A stretch of DNA of 64,000 bases from Opitutia bacterium (GTDB lineage Bacteria; Verrucomicrobiota; Verrucomicrobiia; Opitutales; UBA953): positions 1-64,000 of the forward strand of contig CANGFP010000003.1 in NCBI GenBank assembly GCA_947453335.1, written 5' to 3'. Positions 25,560 to 35,254 of this stretch are shown here, piece after piece (positions within the stretch are counted from its first letter, which is position 1; every line of letters starts with the position of its first letter). Below the pieces are notes generated by a model that saw only the letters and a program-made list of their open reading frames with translations, ran no database searches and was not told where the DNA came from. The position numbers were made by a program, and so were the translations under genes.

Positions 25560-26039
25560 GTGCTCTTCGGTCGCCCGCTCATCGCCATCGCCGCCGTCGC
25601 CCGCAACCGCGGCATCGGCCTCGACAACAAGCTCCCCTGGCGCATCCCGGAGGACTTCGCGTTCTTCAAGGCCACGACGATGGGGCAGGCGCTGCTGATG
25701 GGCCGCAAGACCTACGAATCGATCGGCCGGCCCCTGCCCGGCCGCACGACCATCGTGCTGAGCCGCAGCGGGTTCACGGCCCCAGGCGTGCTCGTCGCCC
25801 GCGACTGGCAGGAGGCCGCCCGATCGGCGCCCGACCTCAAGCTTTTCCTCGCCGGGGGCGCTGCCCTCTATACCGAAGCCCTTCCCTGGTGCTCGGAGCT
25901 CCTTCTCACCCACGTGGACCTCACCCCCGAGGCCGACGCCTTTTTCCCTGATTGGTCCCAGCGGTTCGATGCCGGGGAAGTCCTCCAGACGCACCCCACC
26001 TGCGTCATGAAGCGTCACCTCCCCCTCCACGGGGCTTAA
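25560..26039 (+). CDS. folA: Dihydrofolate reductase
   Basis: 159 residues, GTG start. Reduces DHF to THF with NADPH. IAAVARNRGIGLDNKLPWRIPEDFAFFK contains the substrate Asp/Glu position (PED), MGRKTYESIGRPLPGR is the NADPH motif, and LAGGAALY the second. The GTG is four bases after the thyA stop; homology begins at once (MLFGRPLIAIAAVA), so no later start fits. Confidence 0.95.
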   Translation: MLFGRPLIAIAAVARNRGIGLDNKLPWRIPEDFAFFKATTMGQALLMGRKTYESIGRPLPGRTTIVLSRSGFTAPGVLVARDWQEAARSAPDLKLFLAGGAALYTEALPWCSELLLTHVDLTPEADAFFPDWSQRFDAGEVLQTHPTCVMKRHLPLHGA

Positions 26040-26179
26040 AGGACTGAAATCAATCGTTTAAAGGGCGTTTTGGGAGTCCTTCTTGGGGTACCCCACTAGT
26101 CGACCCCAAAAAACGGCTAAAAACGGCTTTTAATTCGTTTTCTCCTTTCCAAGGAGCCCCCCCGTCCTACGTTCGAAAC

Positions 26180-26716
26180 ATGCCGGACGGCCTGTTTATT
26201 TTCTTCGCTGCGCTGACCCTCGGTGCGGCCTCCCTCTTGGTCCTCAGCCGCAACGCGGTGACCTCAGCCATGGGGATGATCCTCGCCCTCGTCGGGGTGG
26301 CGGCGGACTTCTTCCTGTTGGACGCCTACTTCCTCGGGGTGCTCCAGGTGCTCGTCTACGCGGGCGCCGTGATGGTGCTCTTCCTCTTCGTGATCATGCT
26401 GCTCACGGACACCGCGGAATCCTCCGAAGGCTACCCTTGGAAATCCGCCGCGGTCGGCCTCGCGGTCTTCTTCTTCCTCACCGCGGGGGTGCTCTGGCTG
26501 TTCGTGTGGTCCGGCGCCGTCCCCGCCACCGCCGCCGGCGCGACGCCGCCCGAGCTCAGCGCCAACCCCGGCGAGTTCATCACCGCCGCCAAGGGTTTCG
26601 GCCGTCTCCTCTACACCAAGTACCTGCTGCCGCTCGAGATCGCCGGCTTCCTGCTCCTCGTCGCCCTCGTCGGCGTCGTCTCCCTGAGCAAGGACCCCGT
26701 CGAGGAGAACGCCTAA
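26180..26716 (+). CDS. nuoJ: NADH-quinone oxidoreductase subunit J
   Basis: 178 residues with five membrane helices. Part of the proton-pumping membrane arm of complex I. The family signature is [24 protein letters not shown]. First gene of nuoJKLMN; the 140-base upstream gap is AT-richer (TTTTAATTCG, AAACGGCT repeated) and probably carries the operon promoter. Confidence 0.95.
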   Translation: MPDGLFIFFAALTLGAASLLVLSRNAVTSAMGMILALVGVAADFFLLDAYFLGVLQVLVYAGAVMVLFLFVIMLLTDTAESSEGYPWKSAAVGLAVFFFLTAGVLWLFVWSGAVPATAAGATPPELSANPGEFITAAKGFGRLLYTKYLLPLEIAGFLLLVALVGVVSLSKDPVEENA

Positions 26717-26726
26717 GCCCGCCGCC

Positions 26727-27035
26727 ATGGAACACACCACCCTTGCCCACCACCTGCTCGTCGCCGGCCTGCTCTTCGCGCTCGGCCTGACGGGCGTGCT
26801 CGTCCGCCGCAACCTGCTCGTCGTCTACATGTGCCTCGAGCTCATGCTGACCGCCGCCACGCTGGCTCTCGTCGCGTTTTCGCGCTTCAACCGCACGATG
26901 GACGGCGCCGTCTTCGTCTTCTTCATCATCACCGTCGCCGCGGCCGAGGTCGCCGTGGGCCTCGCCCTGATCGTCGCCCTCTACCGCCGCCGGGGCAGCA
27001 TGAAGTCCGACGAACTGACCACCCTCCGCGACTAA
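26727..27035 (+). CDS. nuoK: NADH-quinone oxidoreductase subunit K
   Basis: 102 residues, three helices (an MrpC-like subunit). Conserved [22 protein letters not shown] contains the buried Glu typical of NuoK, and a second Glu lies in [14 protein letters not shown]. It starts 10 bases after nuoJ. Confidence 0.95.
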   Translation: MEHTTLAHHLLVAGLLFALGLTGVLVRRNLLVVYMCLELMLTAATLALVAFSRFNRTMDGAVFVFFIITVAAAEVAVGLALIVALYRRRGSMKSDELTTLRD

Positions 27036-27044
27036 GCTTTTCCG

Positions 27045-28886
27045 ATGTCCCCCGACCTTTCGTCCTTGGTCCACTGGATCCTGTTCCTGCCGCTGGGAGC
27101 TGCCGCGCTCTCCGCGCTGTTCCTGCGCCGCTCCGGCGCCGTCGCCGCCTGGTTCTCCACCGCAACCGCCTTCGCCATCGCCGCGCTGTCGCTGCGCCTG
27201 CTCACGCAGTCCACCGGCGACGTCACCTGGCACGTCGAGCTCGCGAAGCTCGGCGAGATCAGCCTCGGTTTCGGCTACCTCATCGACGCCAACGCGCGCC
27301 TGATGCTCTTCGTGGTGTCGTTCGTCGCCGCCTGGATCCACCTGTTCTCCGTCGGCTACATGCAGGACGACGCGGCCCGCGGGCGCTTCTTCGCCGGCCT
27401 CTCCATCTTCATGTTCTCGATCCTCGGGATCGTGGTGGCCGACAACCTCCTGATGACCTTCATCTTCTGGGAGCTCGTCGGCTTCAGTTCCTACATGCTG
27501 ATCGCGCACTACTTCGACAAGGACTTCGCCGCCGCGGCCTCGAAGAAGGCGTTCATCACGAACCGCCTCGGCGACCTCGGCTTCATCCTCGGTATCGCGC
27601 TCTGCCTGCACCTCTACGGCACGCTCGACTTCGCCGCGCTCAAGGCCCACGCCGGCCCGGCCGTCCCCGTGGCCGTCGGCGCGTTGCTCATGTGCGGCTT
27701 CCTCGGGAAATCCGCCCAGTTCCCGCTGCACGTCTGGCTGACGGACGCGATGGCCGGCCCGACGCCGGTCTCGGCGCTGATCCACGCCGCCACGATGGTC
27801 GCCGCGGGCGTCTACTTCATGGCGCGCGTGAGCTTCCTGCTCGCCCCCGAAGTCCTGCAGTGGATGGCCATCTCCGGCGCCGGCATGGCCGCGCTCGCGG
27901 GCCTCTGCGCCCTCGCCCAGACGGACATCAAGAAGTCGTTGGCCTACTCGACCCTCGCGCACCTCGGCATCATGGGCTGCGCCCTCGGCCTCGGCCACCC
28001 CGAGCTCGCCGTGCTGCACATGGCGATGCACGCGTTCTTCAAGGCGACGCTGTTCCTCGGCGCCGGCTCCGTCATCCATGGGTGCCACCACGAGCAGGAC
28101 ATGCTCAAGATGGGCGGCCTGCTCAAGAAGATGCCCCTCACCGCGGCGACGTTCATCGCCGCGACGCTCTCGAACTGCGCGGTGCCGTTCTTCGCGGGCT
28201 GGTACTCCAAGGACGCCATCCTCGAGGCCGCCTGGCATGGCCACCATGTCGCGGTCTTCGCGTTCCTCGCGCTCGCGGCGCTCGCGACCTGCCTCTACAG
28301 CGGCCGCATGATCCGCCTCGTCTTCCTCGGCGAAGCAAACTCGGAAGCCGCGGAACATGCGCACGAATCGCCTTGGACGATGACGCTGCCGATCTCGGTG
28401 CTCGGCCTGGTCTTCGCCGTCGGCGCCGGCTTCGCCGCCCATTACCTGATCCCCGCGTCGTCCCTGCAGGTCGTGCATGAATCGCTGGCCGAGATGCGCT
28501 TCAGCTTCACCGCCCCCTCCACGATCGTCGGCCTCCTCGCGCTGGCCCTCGGCCTCGGCGGCGCCCTCAAGTTCTACGGCACCGTCCGCGGCGCCGACGC
28601 CCTCCAGGTCGTCTCGCCTCGCGCCTACGCGCTCCTCGAACGCCGCTGGATGGACGGCCTCTACCGCTGGTGGATCGACGGCCCGCAGCGCCGCCTCGCG
28701 GAGTTCGTCGCGTTCCTCGACCTCCTGCTCATCAACGGCGTCGCCGTCCGCTGGATCGCCGGCGGCGCGACCGCCGCGCTCGGCCATCTCACGGGCCGCA
28801 GCTTCCACCGCGGCCAGACCCGGGGCTACGCGCTCTGGATCGTCGTCGGCTCCCTCCTCTTGGCCTGGTACCTCCTCGCCCGCTAA
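27045..28886 (+). CDS. nuoL: NADH-quinone oxidoreductase subunit L
   Basis: 613 residues, about 15 membrane helices and the long lateral helix at the C-terminus. Antiporter-like pump subunit. Motifs include LMTFIFWELVGFSSYMLI (conserved Glu), FLGKSAQFPLHVWLTDAM (Lys) and PTPVSALIHAATMVAAGVY. It lies 9 bases after nuoK. Confidence 0.96.
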   Translation: MSPDLSSLVHWILFLPLGAAALSALFLRRSGAVAAWFSTATAFAIAALSLRLLTQSTGDVTWHVELAKLGEISLGFGYLIDANARLMLFVVSFVAAWIHLFSVGYMQDDAARGRFFAGLSIFMFSILGIVVADNLLMTFIFWELVGFSSYMLIAHYFDKDFAAAASKKAFITNRLGDLGFILGIALCLHLYGTLDFAALKAHAGPAVPVAVGALLMCGFLGKSAQFPLHVWLTDAMAGPTPVSALIHAATMVAAGVYFMARVSFLLAPEVLQWMAISGAGMAALAGLCALAQTDIKKSLAYSTLAHLGIMGCALGLGHPELAVLHMAMHAFFKATLFLGAGSVIHGCHHEQDMLKMGGLLKKMPLTAATFIAATLSNCAVPFFAGWYSKDAILEAAWHGHHVAVFAFLALAALATCLYSGRMIRLVFLGEANSEAAEHAHESPWTMTLPISVLGLVFAVGAGFAAHYLIPASSLQVVHESLAEMRFSFTAPSTIVGLLALALGLGGALKFYGTVRGADALQVVSPRAYALLERRWMDGLYRWWIDGPQRRLAEFVAFLDLLLINGVAVRWIAGGATAALGHLTGRSFHRGQTRGYALWIVVGSLLLAWYLLAR

Positions 28887-28889
28887 CCC

Positions 28890-30464
28890 ATGGAATCCTT
28901 CAACGCCTACCTGCTGGCTTCGGCCATCTTCGCGCCGGTCGTCGCCGGCCTGCTGCTGATCGCCGGCCGCATCCTGCCCCGGAACTGGGTCTCCGGGCTC
29001 GCCTTCGTCGGGTTCGCGCTTCCGGCCGCCGCGGTCCTCTGGTTCCTGCTGCCCGCCTCCGGCCCGCTGGACGCCCTCCTGCGCCTCCGCTTCACCGGCC
29101 CGTGGCTCTTCCAGCTCGGCCTGAACGGCCTCTCCGCGCCGCTCTTCGCGATGACCGCCGCCGTCGGCCTCGCCGCCGGCCTCAAGGCCCTCATCCAGGA
29201 CGTCGAAGCCCGTTCGACCTACCTCGGCCTGATCCTGTTCATGTTCGGCGGCACCTTGGCCGTGTTCGCGACGGACAACATCCTCGGGTTCTACTTCTTC
29301 CACGAGTTCGCGCTCATCCCGACGTTCATCCTCACGCTCTTCTGGGGCGGCGAAGGCCGCCGTTCGGCCGCCATGCAGATGGCCATCTACCTGACCGTCG
29401 GGGCGATGCTCTCGCTCGCCGGCATCCTCATCGCGATGCAGGTCGCCGGCCTCGGCTGGGGCGACGCCACCTTCGCGGCGCTCTTCCAGGGACTCTTCGC
29501 CGCGGACGCGCCGCTGCCCGCCGCCACCGGGGCGCTCACGCTCTTCGGCCTCGGCACGCTCGCCTCGCTCTTCCCGTTCCACTCCTGGGCGGCCCCCGGC
29601 TATTCCGCCGCCCCCACGCCGGTCTCGATGCTCCACGCGGGCGCGCTCAAGAAGTTCGGCCTCTACGGCATCGTGATCGTCGCCGCCGCCTCGATGAAGA
29701 TCGGGCAGGGCGCGCTCGGCCAGTGGTTCTTCTGGTGCGCGTTGGCCAACCTCGTCGTCGTCGGCCTCATCTGCGTCGCGCAGCGCGACCTGAAGCAGCT
29801 GCTCTCCTGGAGCTCGGTCGCCCACATGGGACCGATCTTCCTCGGCCTTTGGGTCGGCACCGCGAAGGGCCAGGCCGCCGGCATCGACGCGGCGCTCTTC
29901 CTGATGGTCGCCCACGGCCTGTCCTGCGCCGCGCTCTTCCTCCTCGCCAACGCCGTCCGCACCCGCGCCGGCACCTACCGCTTCGAGGAGCTCGGCGGCC
30001 TCGCCGCGCGCACGCCGGTGCTCGCCGCGTTCTTCGTCGCCGCCACCATGGCCTCCATCGGCCTGCCGGGCTTCGGCAACTTCTGGGGCGAGGTCGGCGT
30101 CTTCCTCTCCCTTCGCGCCGAACCGCTCTGGGTCCAGGCGCTGGTCGCCTCGACCGTCGTCATCTCCGCCATCTACGCGTTGCGCGCCGTGGCGACCGTC
30201 TTCTTCGGCCCCGAATCCAAGCAGGTCGCCGAACGCGCCGCGCATGCGCCCTTCGGCGACCTCGGCTTCACCGAACGCCTCGCGGCCGTCGTGCTGCTCG
30301 GCGCCTCGCTGACGATCGGCTTCTGCCCTTCCCTCGTCACCCGCTGCACGAACGCCGACGCCCAGGGCATCGCCCAGGCCGCCGTCCGCAGCTCCGCCCC
30401 CAAGGCCCCGGCCATCCCGGTCCAGGCCCCTAAGGCCGTCGCTCCCGCCCCTTCCGCCCGATGA
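28890..30464 (+). CDS. nuoM: NADH-quinone oxidoreductase subunit M
   Basis: 524 residues, about 14 helices, second antiporter-like subunit. Motifs include FYFFHEFALIPTFIL (Glu) and TPVSMLHAGALKKFGLYG. The C-terminal 30 residues are Ala/Pro/Lys-rich (APKAPAIPVQAPKAVAP), an unusual tail for NuoM. It overlaps nuoN by 4 bases. Confidence 0.95.
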   Translation: MESFNAYLLASAIFAPVVAGLLLIAGRILPRNWVSGLAFVGFALPAAAVLWFLLPASGPLDALLRLRFTGPWLFQLGLNGLSAPLFAMTAAVGLAAGLKALIQDVEARSTYLGLILFMFGGTLAVFATDNILGFYFFHEFALIPTFILTLFWGGEGRRSAAMQMAIYLTVGAMLSLAGILIAMQVAGLGWGDATFAALFQGLFAADAPLPAATGALTLFGLGTLASLFPFHSWAAPGYSAAPTPVSMLHAGALKKFGLYGIVIVAAASMKIGQGALGQWFFWCALANLVVVGLICVAQRDLKQLLSWSSVAHMGPIFLGLWVGTAKGQAAGIDAALFLMVAHGLSCAALFLLANAVRTRAGTYRFEELGGLAARTPVLAAFFVAATMASIGLPGFGNFWGEVGVFLSLRAEPLWVQALVASTVVISAIYALRAVATVFFGPESKQVAERAAHAPFGDLGFTERLAAVVLLGASLTIGFCPSLVTRCTNADAQGIAQAAVRSSAPKAPAIPVQAPKAVAPAPSAR

Positions 30465-31957
30465 TCACCTCGCTCGCCAACATCGACGTCGCCTTCAAGG
30501 CGCTCGCGCCGCGCAACGCCGACTGGGCATCCGTCCTTCCCGAGATCGCCGTCGCCGGCCTCGCGCTCTTCTGCCTGCTGCAGGCGATGGCGCTGCCTAA
30601 GGCCCTCCGCTGGCTGATCCCGACGACCGCGCGCATCGGCCTCGCCTTGGTCATGGTCATGGCCCTGCAGCCGGGGACCCCCTGGAACCCCGCCGAGCCG
30701 ACGACGTTCTTCGCCGGCCTCACCAAGCTGTCGGCCGAATCGGCCCAAGGCGTGCGCCTCACGTTCCTCCTGAGCGCCCTGTTGACGAGTTTCCTCGCCG
30801 GCCGCTTCTTCCGCGAACGCCCCGCGCCCATCGCCGACTACCACCATGTGCTGCTCGTCGTGACGGCGGCGTTCATGCTCCTCGCGCAGTCCAACCACTT
30901 CGTGACGCTCTTCGTCAGCCTCGAGACCGCGGCGGTCGGCCTCTATGTCCTCGTCGGCTACCTGCGCCGCAGCCAGGCTTCCCTCGAAGCCGGCGTGAAG
31001 TACCTCGTCTCGGGGGGCCTGAGCTCCGCCCTGCTGCTGATGGGCATCGTGCTGGTCTACGGCTCGCTCGGCGCGCCCGGCGTCGATTCCCTGAACTTCG
31101 ACCAGATCAACGCGGCTCTCGCGGCCGGCAAGGCCTCCCCCCTGACCATGGTCGGCCTCGCCCTGATCCTCGGCGGAGCCGCCTTCAAGCTGGGCGCCTT
31201 CCCCTTCCACGCGTGGATCCCCGACGTCTACCAAGGCGCCCCCACCCCGACGACGGCCCTGCTCGGCACGGCCTCCAAGGCAGCCGGCGCGTTCACGTTG
31301 CTGCTGCTGGTGACCGGCCCCTTCGCCCCCTTGGCCGGCAAGCTCGCGCCGCTCCTGGCCATCGCGGCGATCCTCACGCTGCTCGTCGGCAACCTTGCGG
31401 CGCTCGCCACGAACGACGTGAAGCGGGTGCTCGCGCTCTCCGGCGTCTCGCACGCCGGCTTCCTCCTGGCGGCCATCGCGGGCATCGTCATCGGCCGCGT
31501 CAGCGACGGCGCCGGCATCCTCTCGATCTACCTGATCGCCTACGCGATCGGCACGTTCCTCGTCTCGCAGGCGCTCATCGAGCTCCCGACCGCCGAGGAC
31601 CATGACCGCCCCCTGCTCGGTCTCCGCGGCCTGCTCCGTCGTTCGCCCATCCTCGCTTCGGCGCTGGGCTTCGGCATCGGTTCCCTCGCGGGCATCCCGC
31701 CGTCGATCGGCTTCCTCGCCAAGCTGATGATCCTCCTCTTCCTCGCCAAGCTCCACCTCTGGTGGGTCTTCGGGGCGGCGCTCCTCAGCGTCGCGGTCAG
31801 CATCCACTACTACTTCGCCATCCTGCGCGAAGCCGTGGTGCGCCCGACCGATGACCAGGAGCAGGTCGTTCCGCTCGAGGTGTCCTTCACCTCGCGCTTC
31901 CTGATCGGCGCGCTGTCCGCGGCGACGATCCTCGGCGGCCTGCTCGCGATCCGCTAG
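30461..31957 (+). CDS. nuoN: NADH-quinone oxidoreductase subunit N
   Basis: 498 residues, third antiporter-like subunit. Motifs include FVTLFVSLETAAVGLYVLVG, KLGAFPFHAWIPDVYQGAPTP and GVSHAGFLLA. Last gene of this nuo run. Its TAG stop is shared in palindrome with the convergent recombinase gene (CTAG, 31954-31957). Confidence 0.95.
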   Translation: MITSLANIDVAFKALAPRNADWASVLPEIAVAGLALFCLLQAMALPKALRWLIPTTARIGLALVMVMALQPGTPWNPAEPTTFFAGLTKLSAESAQGVRLTFLLSALLTSFLAGRFFRERPAPIADYHHVLLVVTAAFMLLAQSNHFVTLFVSLETAAVGLYVLVGYLRRSQASLEAGVKYLVSGGLSSALLLMGIVLVYGSLGAPGVDSLNFDQINAALAAGKASPLTMVGLALILGGAAFKLGAFPFHAWIPDVYQGAPTPTTALLGTASKAAGAFTLLLLVTGPFAPLAGKLAPLLAIAAILTLLVGNLAALATNDVKRVLALSGVSHAGFLLAAIAGIVIGRVSDGAGILSIYLIAYAIGTFLVSQALIELPTAEDHDRPLLGLRGLLRRSPILASALGFGIGSLAGIPPSIGFLAKLMILLFLAKLHLWWVFGAALLSVAVSIHYYFAILREAVVRPTDDQEQVVPLEVSFTSRFLIGALSAATILGGLLAIR

Positions 31958-32940
31958 GCCCCGGGACGGCGGCCGCGCGGGTGGTGCCGGCGGTGCGCGT
32001 CGCTCAGGGCCGCGCGCTCGACCGACGTGTAGACCTGCGTGGTCGCGATGTCGGCGTGGCCGAGCATCTCCTGGATCGAGCGGAGGTCGGCGCCGCCGGC
32101 CAGGAGGTGCGTCGCGAAGGCATGGCGCAGGAGGTGCGGCTTCACCGGGACCTCGACGCCCGAGCGCGCGGCGGCCTGCTTGACGCTCAACCAGAACGTC
32201 TTGCGCGACAGCGCCTGGCCGCGGGCGCTCAGGAACAGCGCGCTGCCGGTCTTCGGGCGCGTCAGGAGCGGACGGCCGGCGGCGAGGTAGGCGCGCAACG
32301 CCGTCACCGCGGCTTCGCCGACCGGAACGATGCGGTCCTTGGAGCCTTTGCCGCGGACGCGCACCAAGGCCGACTCAAGGTCGATGGCCTGAAGTTCGAC
32401 GCCGCAGAGTTCGGAGATGCGCAGACCGGACCCGTACATCAGTTCCAGCATGGCTCGGTCGCGCAGGCCTTGGGGCGTCGAGGTGTCGGGAGCGGAGACG
32501 ACCCGGGCCGCCTGCTCGGCGGTCAGCGTGCCGGGGAGCCGGCGCCGGAACTTCGGGCCGCGGGCCAGCTCCGTGAAATCATCCCGGCGCGCCCCGCTCC
32601 GGACCAGATGGGCGGCGAACGTCCGCACCGCGGAAAGCCGGCGGGCCAACGAAGCGGCCGCGTGCCCGCGCCGGTCCAAGGCCTTCACCCAGGATTCCAC
32701 TTCCGCCAGGCCGACGTCCGTCCAGCGCTCCTTGCCCAAGCGGGCGCAATGCGCGGCGAAGCGGGCCAGATCGTCCTCGTAGGCCGCCACCGTCAGCTTC
32801 GCCAGGCCGCGCTCGAGCGCCAGATAGGCCAGGAAGGCGTCGACCGACTCCTGGAGGTCGGGCGGCACCACCGTGGCTTTCTGTCGGCGCGGGGCTCCCA
32901 TGCGTTCATCCAGTGTTGCGGAAACCGCGGGCGAGTCCAT
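31954..32940 (-). CDS. Tyrosine recombinase, XerD-like
   Basis: 328 residues. N-terminal SAM-like core-binding domain (LQESVDAFLAYLALERGLAKLTVAAYEDDL), then the catalytic domain with the complete R-K-H-R-H-Y set: GSGLRISEL, GKGSKDR, PHLLRHAFATHLL, LGHADIATTQVYT. Members of this family resolve chromosome dimers at dif with a partner; a second Xer gene lies at 55968-56909. Start is uncertain: 32940 leaves 11 bases to the divergent argA start, while MGAPRRQK at 32901 leaves more room. It is not next to an integron or phage. Confidence 0.9.
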   Translation of the reverse strand: MDSPAVSATLDERMGAPRRQKATVVPPDLQESVDAFLAYLALERGLAKLTVAAYEDDLARFAAHCARLGKERWTDVGLAEVESWVKALDRRGHAAASLARRLSAVRTFAAHLVRSGARRDDFTELARGPKFRRRLPGTLTAEQAARVVSAPDTSTPQGLRDRAMLELMYGSGLRISELCGVELQAIDLESALVRVRGKGSKDRIVPVGEAAVTALRAYLAAGRPLLTRPKTGSALFLSARGQALSRKTFWLSVKQAAARSGVEVPVKPHLLRHAFATHLLAGGADLRSIQEMLGHADIATTQVYTSVERAALSDAHRRHHPRGRRPGA

Positions 32941-32951
32941 AAGGATTCGGC

Positions 32952-34277
32952 ATGTCCAGCCAGCGTGAGCGCGCGATGAAGCCGACCGACCTCCGGGGAA
33001 TCCTCCGCTACGTCCCGATGTTCCGCGACCATGTCTTCGTGATCGCGGTCGACGGCTCGATCGTCGGCCACGAGAACTTCACGAACATCGTGACCGACAT
33101 CGCCGTGCTGCGCAGCCTGTCGATCAAGGTCGTCCTCGTCCACGGCATCGGCCACCAGCTCATCGCGCTCGCCGGCGAGCACAACGTCGCGCTTTCCGAC
33201 GTCCAAGGCGAAGGCGTCACCGACGCGGCGACCATGTCCCTGGCCCGCGAGGCGGCCGCGCTCGTCTCGCAGACCGTCCTCGAGCACCTGACGCAGGCCG
33301 GCCTGCGCTGCGCCATCACCAACGCCGTCCGCGCCACCAACGTCGGCGTGCTCAAGGGCCGCAACCACCTCTTCACCGGCAAGATCGAGAAGGTCGACGC
33401 GGCGATCCTCAAGTCGATGCTCGCCCAGGACATCCTGCCCCTCGTGACGCCGATCGTCTGCGACCGCGAGGGCCAGTCCCTGCGCGTCAACAGCGACCAC
33501 CTCGCGATGGAGCTCGCCGTCGCCATGGGCGCCTCGAAGCTCATCTACCTCACGCCCTTCCCGGGCCTGCAGGTCGACGGCGTGGTCAAGGTGAACCTCC
33601 CCGAGGACGAGCTCAAGGCCCTGCTCGCGGACAAGAAGGTCGTGCTCGACCCCCGCATCCGCAGCAAGGCCGCGCAGGCGGCCAAGGCGCTCGACGAGGA
33701 CGTGCCGCGCGCGCACATCCTGGACGGCCGCGTCTTCGGCGGGCTGCTGACGGAGATCTTCGACAAGGTCGGGCTCGGCACGATGGTGCACGCCAACGAC
33801 TACGACCGCATCCGTCCGGCCAAGAAGAAGGACGCCCAGGCCCTCTACAACCTCGCCAAGCACGGCGCCAAGACGGAGGCCCTCGTGCTCCGCACCCGCC
33901 AGCAGATCGAGCAGGCCATCGGCGACTTCTTCGTCTACGAGATCGACGACAGCATCATCGGCTGCGCGGCCCTCCGCGCCTACCCCGACGGCAAGGCGAT
34001 GGAGCTCGGCGCCCTCTACGTGCAGCCGTTCTACCATGGCCGCGGCGTCGGCAAGAAGCTCGTCGAGTACGCCAAGCGCCGGGCCAAGGACCGCGGCGCC
34101 AAGAAGCTGATCGCGCTGACGACCCAGACGTCGGGCTTCTTCCAGTCGAGCTGCGGCTTCGCCGAGGCCGAGCTGAAGGACCTGCCGGCCGCGCGTCGCG
34201 CCGAGCTGAAGGCCAGCGGACGCAACTCGCACGTCCTGCAGTTCCCGCTCAAGAAGCTCGCCGACTCGGTCCGCTAG
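32952..34277 (+). CDS. argA: N-acetylglutamate synthase (kinase-like + GNAT)
   Basis: 441 residues. Makes N-acetylglutamate from glutamate and acetyl-CoA, the first step of arginine synthesis. The N-terminal 280 residues are an amino-acid-kinase domain (VLVHGIGHQLIAL, LRVNSDHLAMELAVAMGASKLIYLT). The C-terminal 150 are a GNAT domain with the acetyl-CoA loop YHGRGVGKKLVEYA. The AAK domain normally senses arginine for feedback control. MKPTDLRG at 32976 is an alternative start. No arg genes are adjacent. Confidence 0.93.
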   Translation: MSSQRERAMKPTDLRGILRYVPMFRDHVFVIAVDGSIVGHENFTNIVTDIAVLRSLSIKVVLVHGIGHQLIALAGEHNVALSDVQGEGVTDAATMSLAREAAALVSQTVLEHLTQAGLRCAITNAVRATNVGVLKGRNHLFTGKIEKVDAAILKSMLAQDILPLVTPIVCDREGQSLRVNSDHLAMELAVAMGASKLIYLTPFPGLQVDGVVKVNLPEDELKALLADKKVVLDPRIRSKAAQAAKALDEDVPRAHILDGRVFGGLLTEIFDKVGLGTMVHANDYDRIRPAKKKDAQALYNLAKHGAKTEALVLRTRQQIEQAIGDFFVYEIDDSIIGCAALRAYPDGKAMELGALYVQPFYHGRGVGKKLVEYAKRRAKDRGAKKLIALTTQTSGFFQSSCGFAEAELKDLPAARRAELKASGRNSHVLQFPLKKLADSVR

Positions 34278-35254
34278 CCCTCGGCGCCTTCGCCGGCAGG
34301 CGCGCGCGGAGGAGCCAGGAAGAAGCCGCGCTGCTTGGCCGTGGGCTCCACGCCGACCTTCTCCATGATCAGGAGGAAGTCCTCCCACAGCGTGCGCTTC
34401 ACGGTGAGGCTGCTGTTGTGCAGGATGTAGTTCGGGTGGAAGGTGGGCATGAGCGGACGGCCGGCGAACTCCCGCCAGACGCCGCGTTCCTGGGTGATGG
34501 TGCGCTTCGTGTCCGCCAAGGCCTCGAGGGCCTGGGCGCCGAGCGCGACGATCACCTTGGGCTGGATGGCGTCGATCTGCGCGCGCAGGTAAGGAAGGTT
34601 GAACGCGACCTCGCCGGCGTTGGGCGGGCGCTTGCCGTAGGCGGTCGGCGGCTCCGGCCGCCAGCCCATGAGGCTGGTGACGTAGACCTCGCCGTCGCCG
34701 AGGCCGGTGGCGGCGATGACCTTCCGGAGCAGCTCGCCCGCCGCGCCGACGAAGGCGCGCCCGGCTTCGGCTTCCTCCACGTTCGGGGCTTCGCCGATGA
34801 AGAGGATCTTCGCTTCCGCCGAACCGTAGCCGAGCACGGGCTTCTCCCGGGGCTTCAGGTGCTCCAGCGTGACCGGGCAGCGCGCGATCTGGGCGTGGAC
34901 CCAAGCAAGGCGCTCGGCCTTGGAGCCGGCCGGCAACGTCAGCACCGGAGGGGCCGGCAAAGGACGGGCCGGCGGAGCCGAGACCACGACCTTCGGCTGG
35001 GTAGGCACCGCGGGGATGGCCGACGCAGGCTTGACCACGATGATGGGACGTGCGGATGCGGCCGCGCGATCGGCGGACACCGGAGACGCGGCACCCACCC
35101 GAGGGGCGGGGCTGGCGGCGACCGGCGCGACCCCGGCCATCCCCCGCAAGGCCTGGAGGGACTCGTCGGTCACGCTCACGCGACGCACTCCCGCCGCCTT
35201 TTGGCGATGGAGCTCGGCGAGCAAGGCGTCGATGGCTGCTACTGGGTCAATCAC
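34274..35254 (-). CDS. Family 4-like uracil-DNA glycosylase, Fe-S cysteines mostly absent
   Basis: 326 residues, GTG start. N-terminal 110 residues are a Pro/Ala/Val-rich linker region; the UDG fold occupies about 115-300. Motifs: ILFIGEAPNVEEAEAGRAFVG (active-site loop; GEAPN where family 4 has GEAPG), and HPNYILHN (273-280) for the leucine-loop side. Family 4 enzymes hold a 4Fe-4S cluster through four cysteines. Here only Cys126 remains; Trp198 stands in TSLMGWRPEPP where KCRPP is normal, and EVAFNLPYL replaces the usual EixxCxpyL. Excises uracil if active. It shares a CTAG with argA. Confidence 0.85.
   Translation of the reverse strand: MIDPVAAIDALLAELHRQKAAGVRRVSVTDESLQALRGMAGVAPVAASPAPRVGAASPVSADRAAASARPIIVVKPASAIPAVPTQPKVVVSAPPARPLPAPPVLTLPAGSKAERLAWVHAQIARCPVTLEHLKPREKPVLGYGSAEAKILFIGEAPNVEEAEAGRAFVGAAGELLRKVIAATGLGDGEVYVTSLMGWRPEPPTAYGKRPPNAGEVAFNLPYLRAQIDAIQPKVIVALGAQALEALADTKRTITQERGVWREFAGRPLMPTFHPNYILHNSSLTVKRTLWEDFLLIMEKVGVEPTAKQRGFFLAPPRAPAGEGAEG

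Noticed and set aside
26580-30245. 1221-codon open frame on minus strand opposite nuoK-nuoM
   Set aside because: Extreme Glu/Arg/Gly bias from the reverse of hydrophobic GC-rich genes; no domain.
31954-32940. Integrated element marked by the tyrosine recombinase
   Set aside because: No phage, att-like repeat, cargo genes or tRNA target nearby; flanked by core genes, so a housekeeping Xer is more likely.
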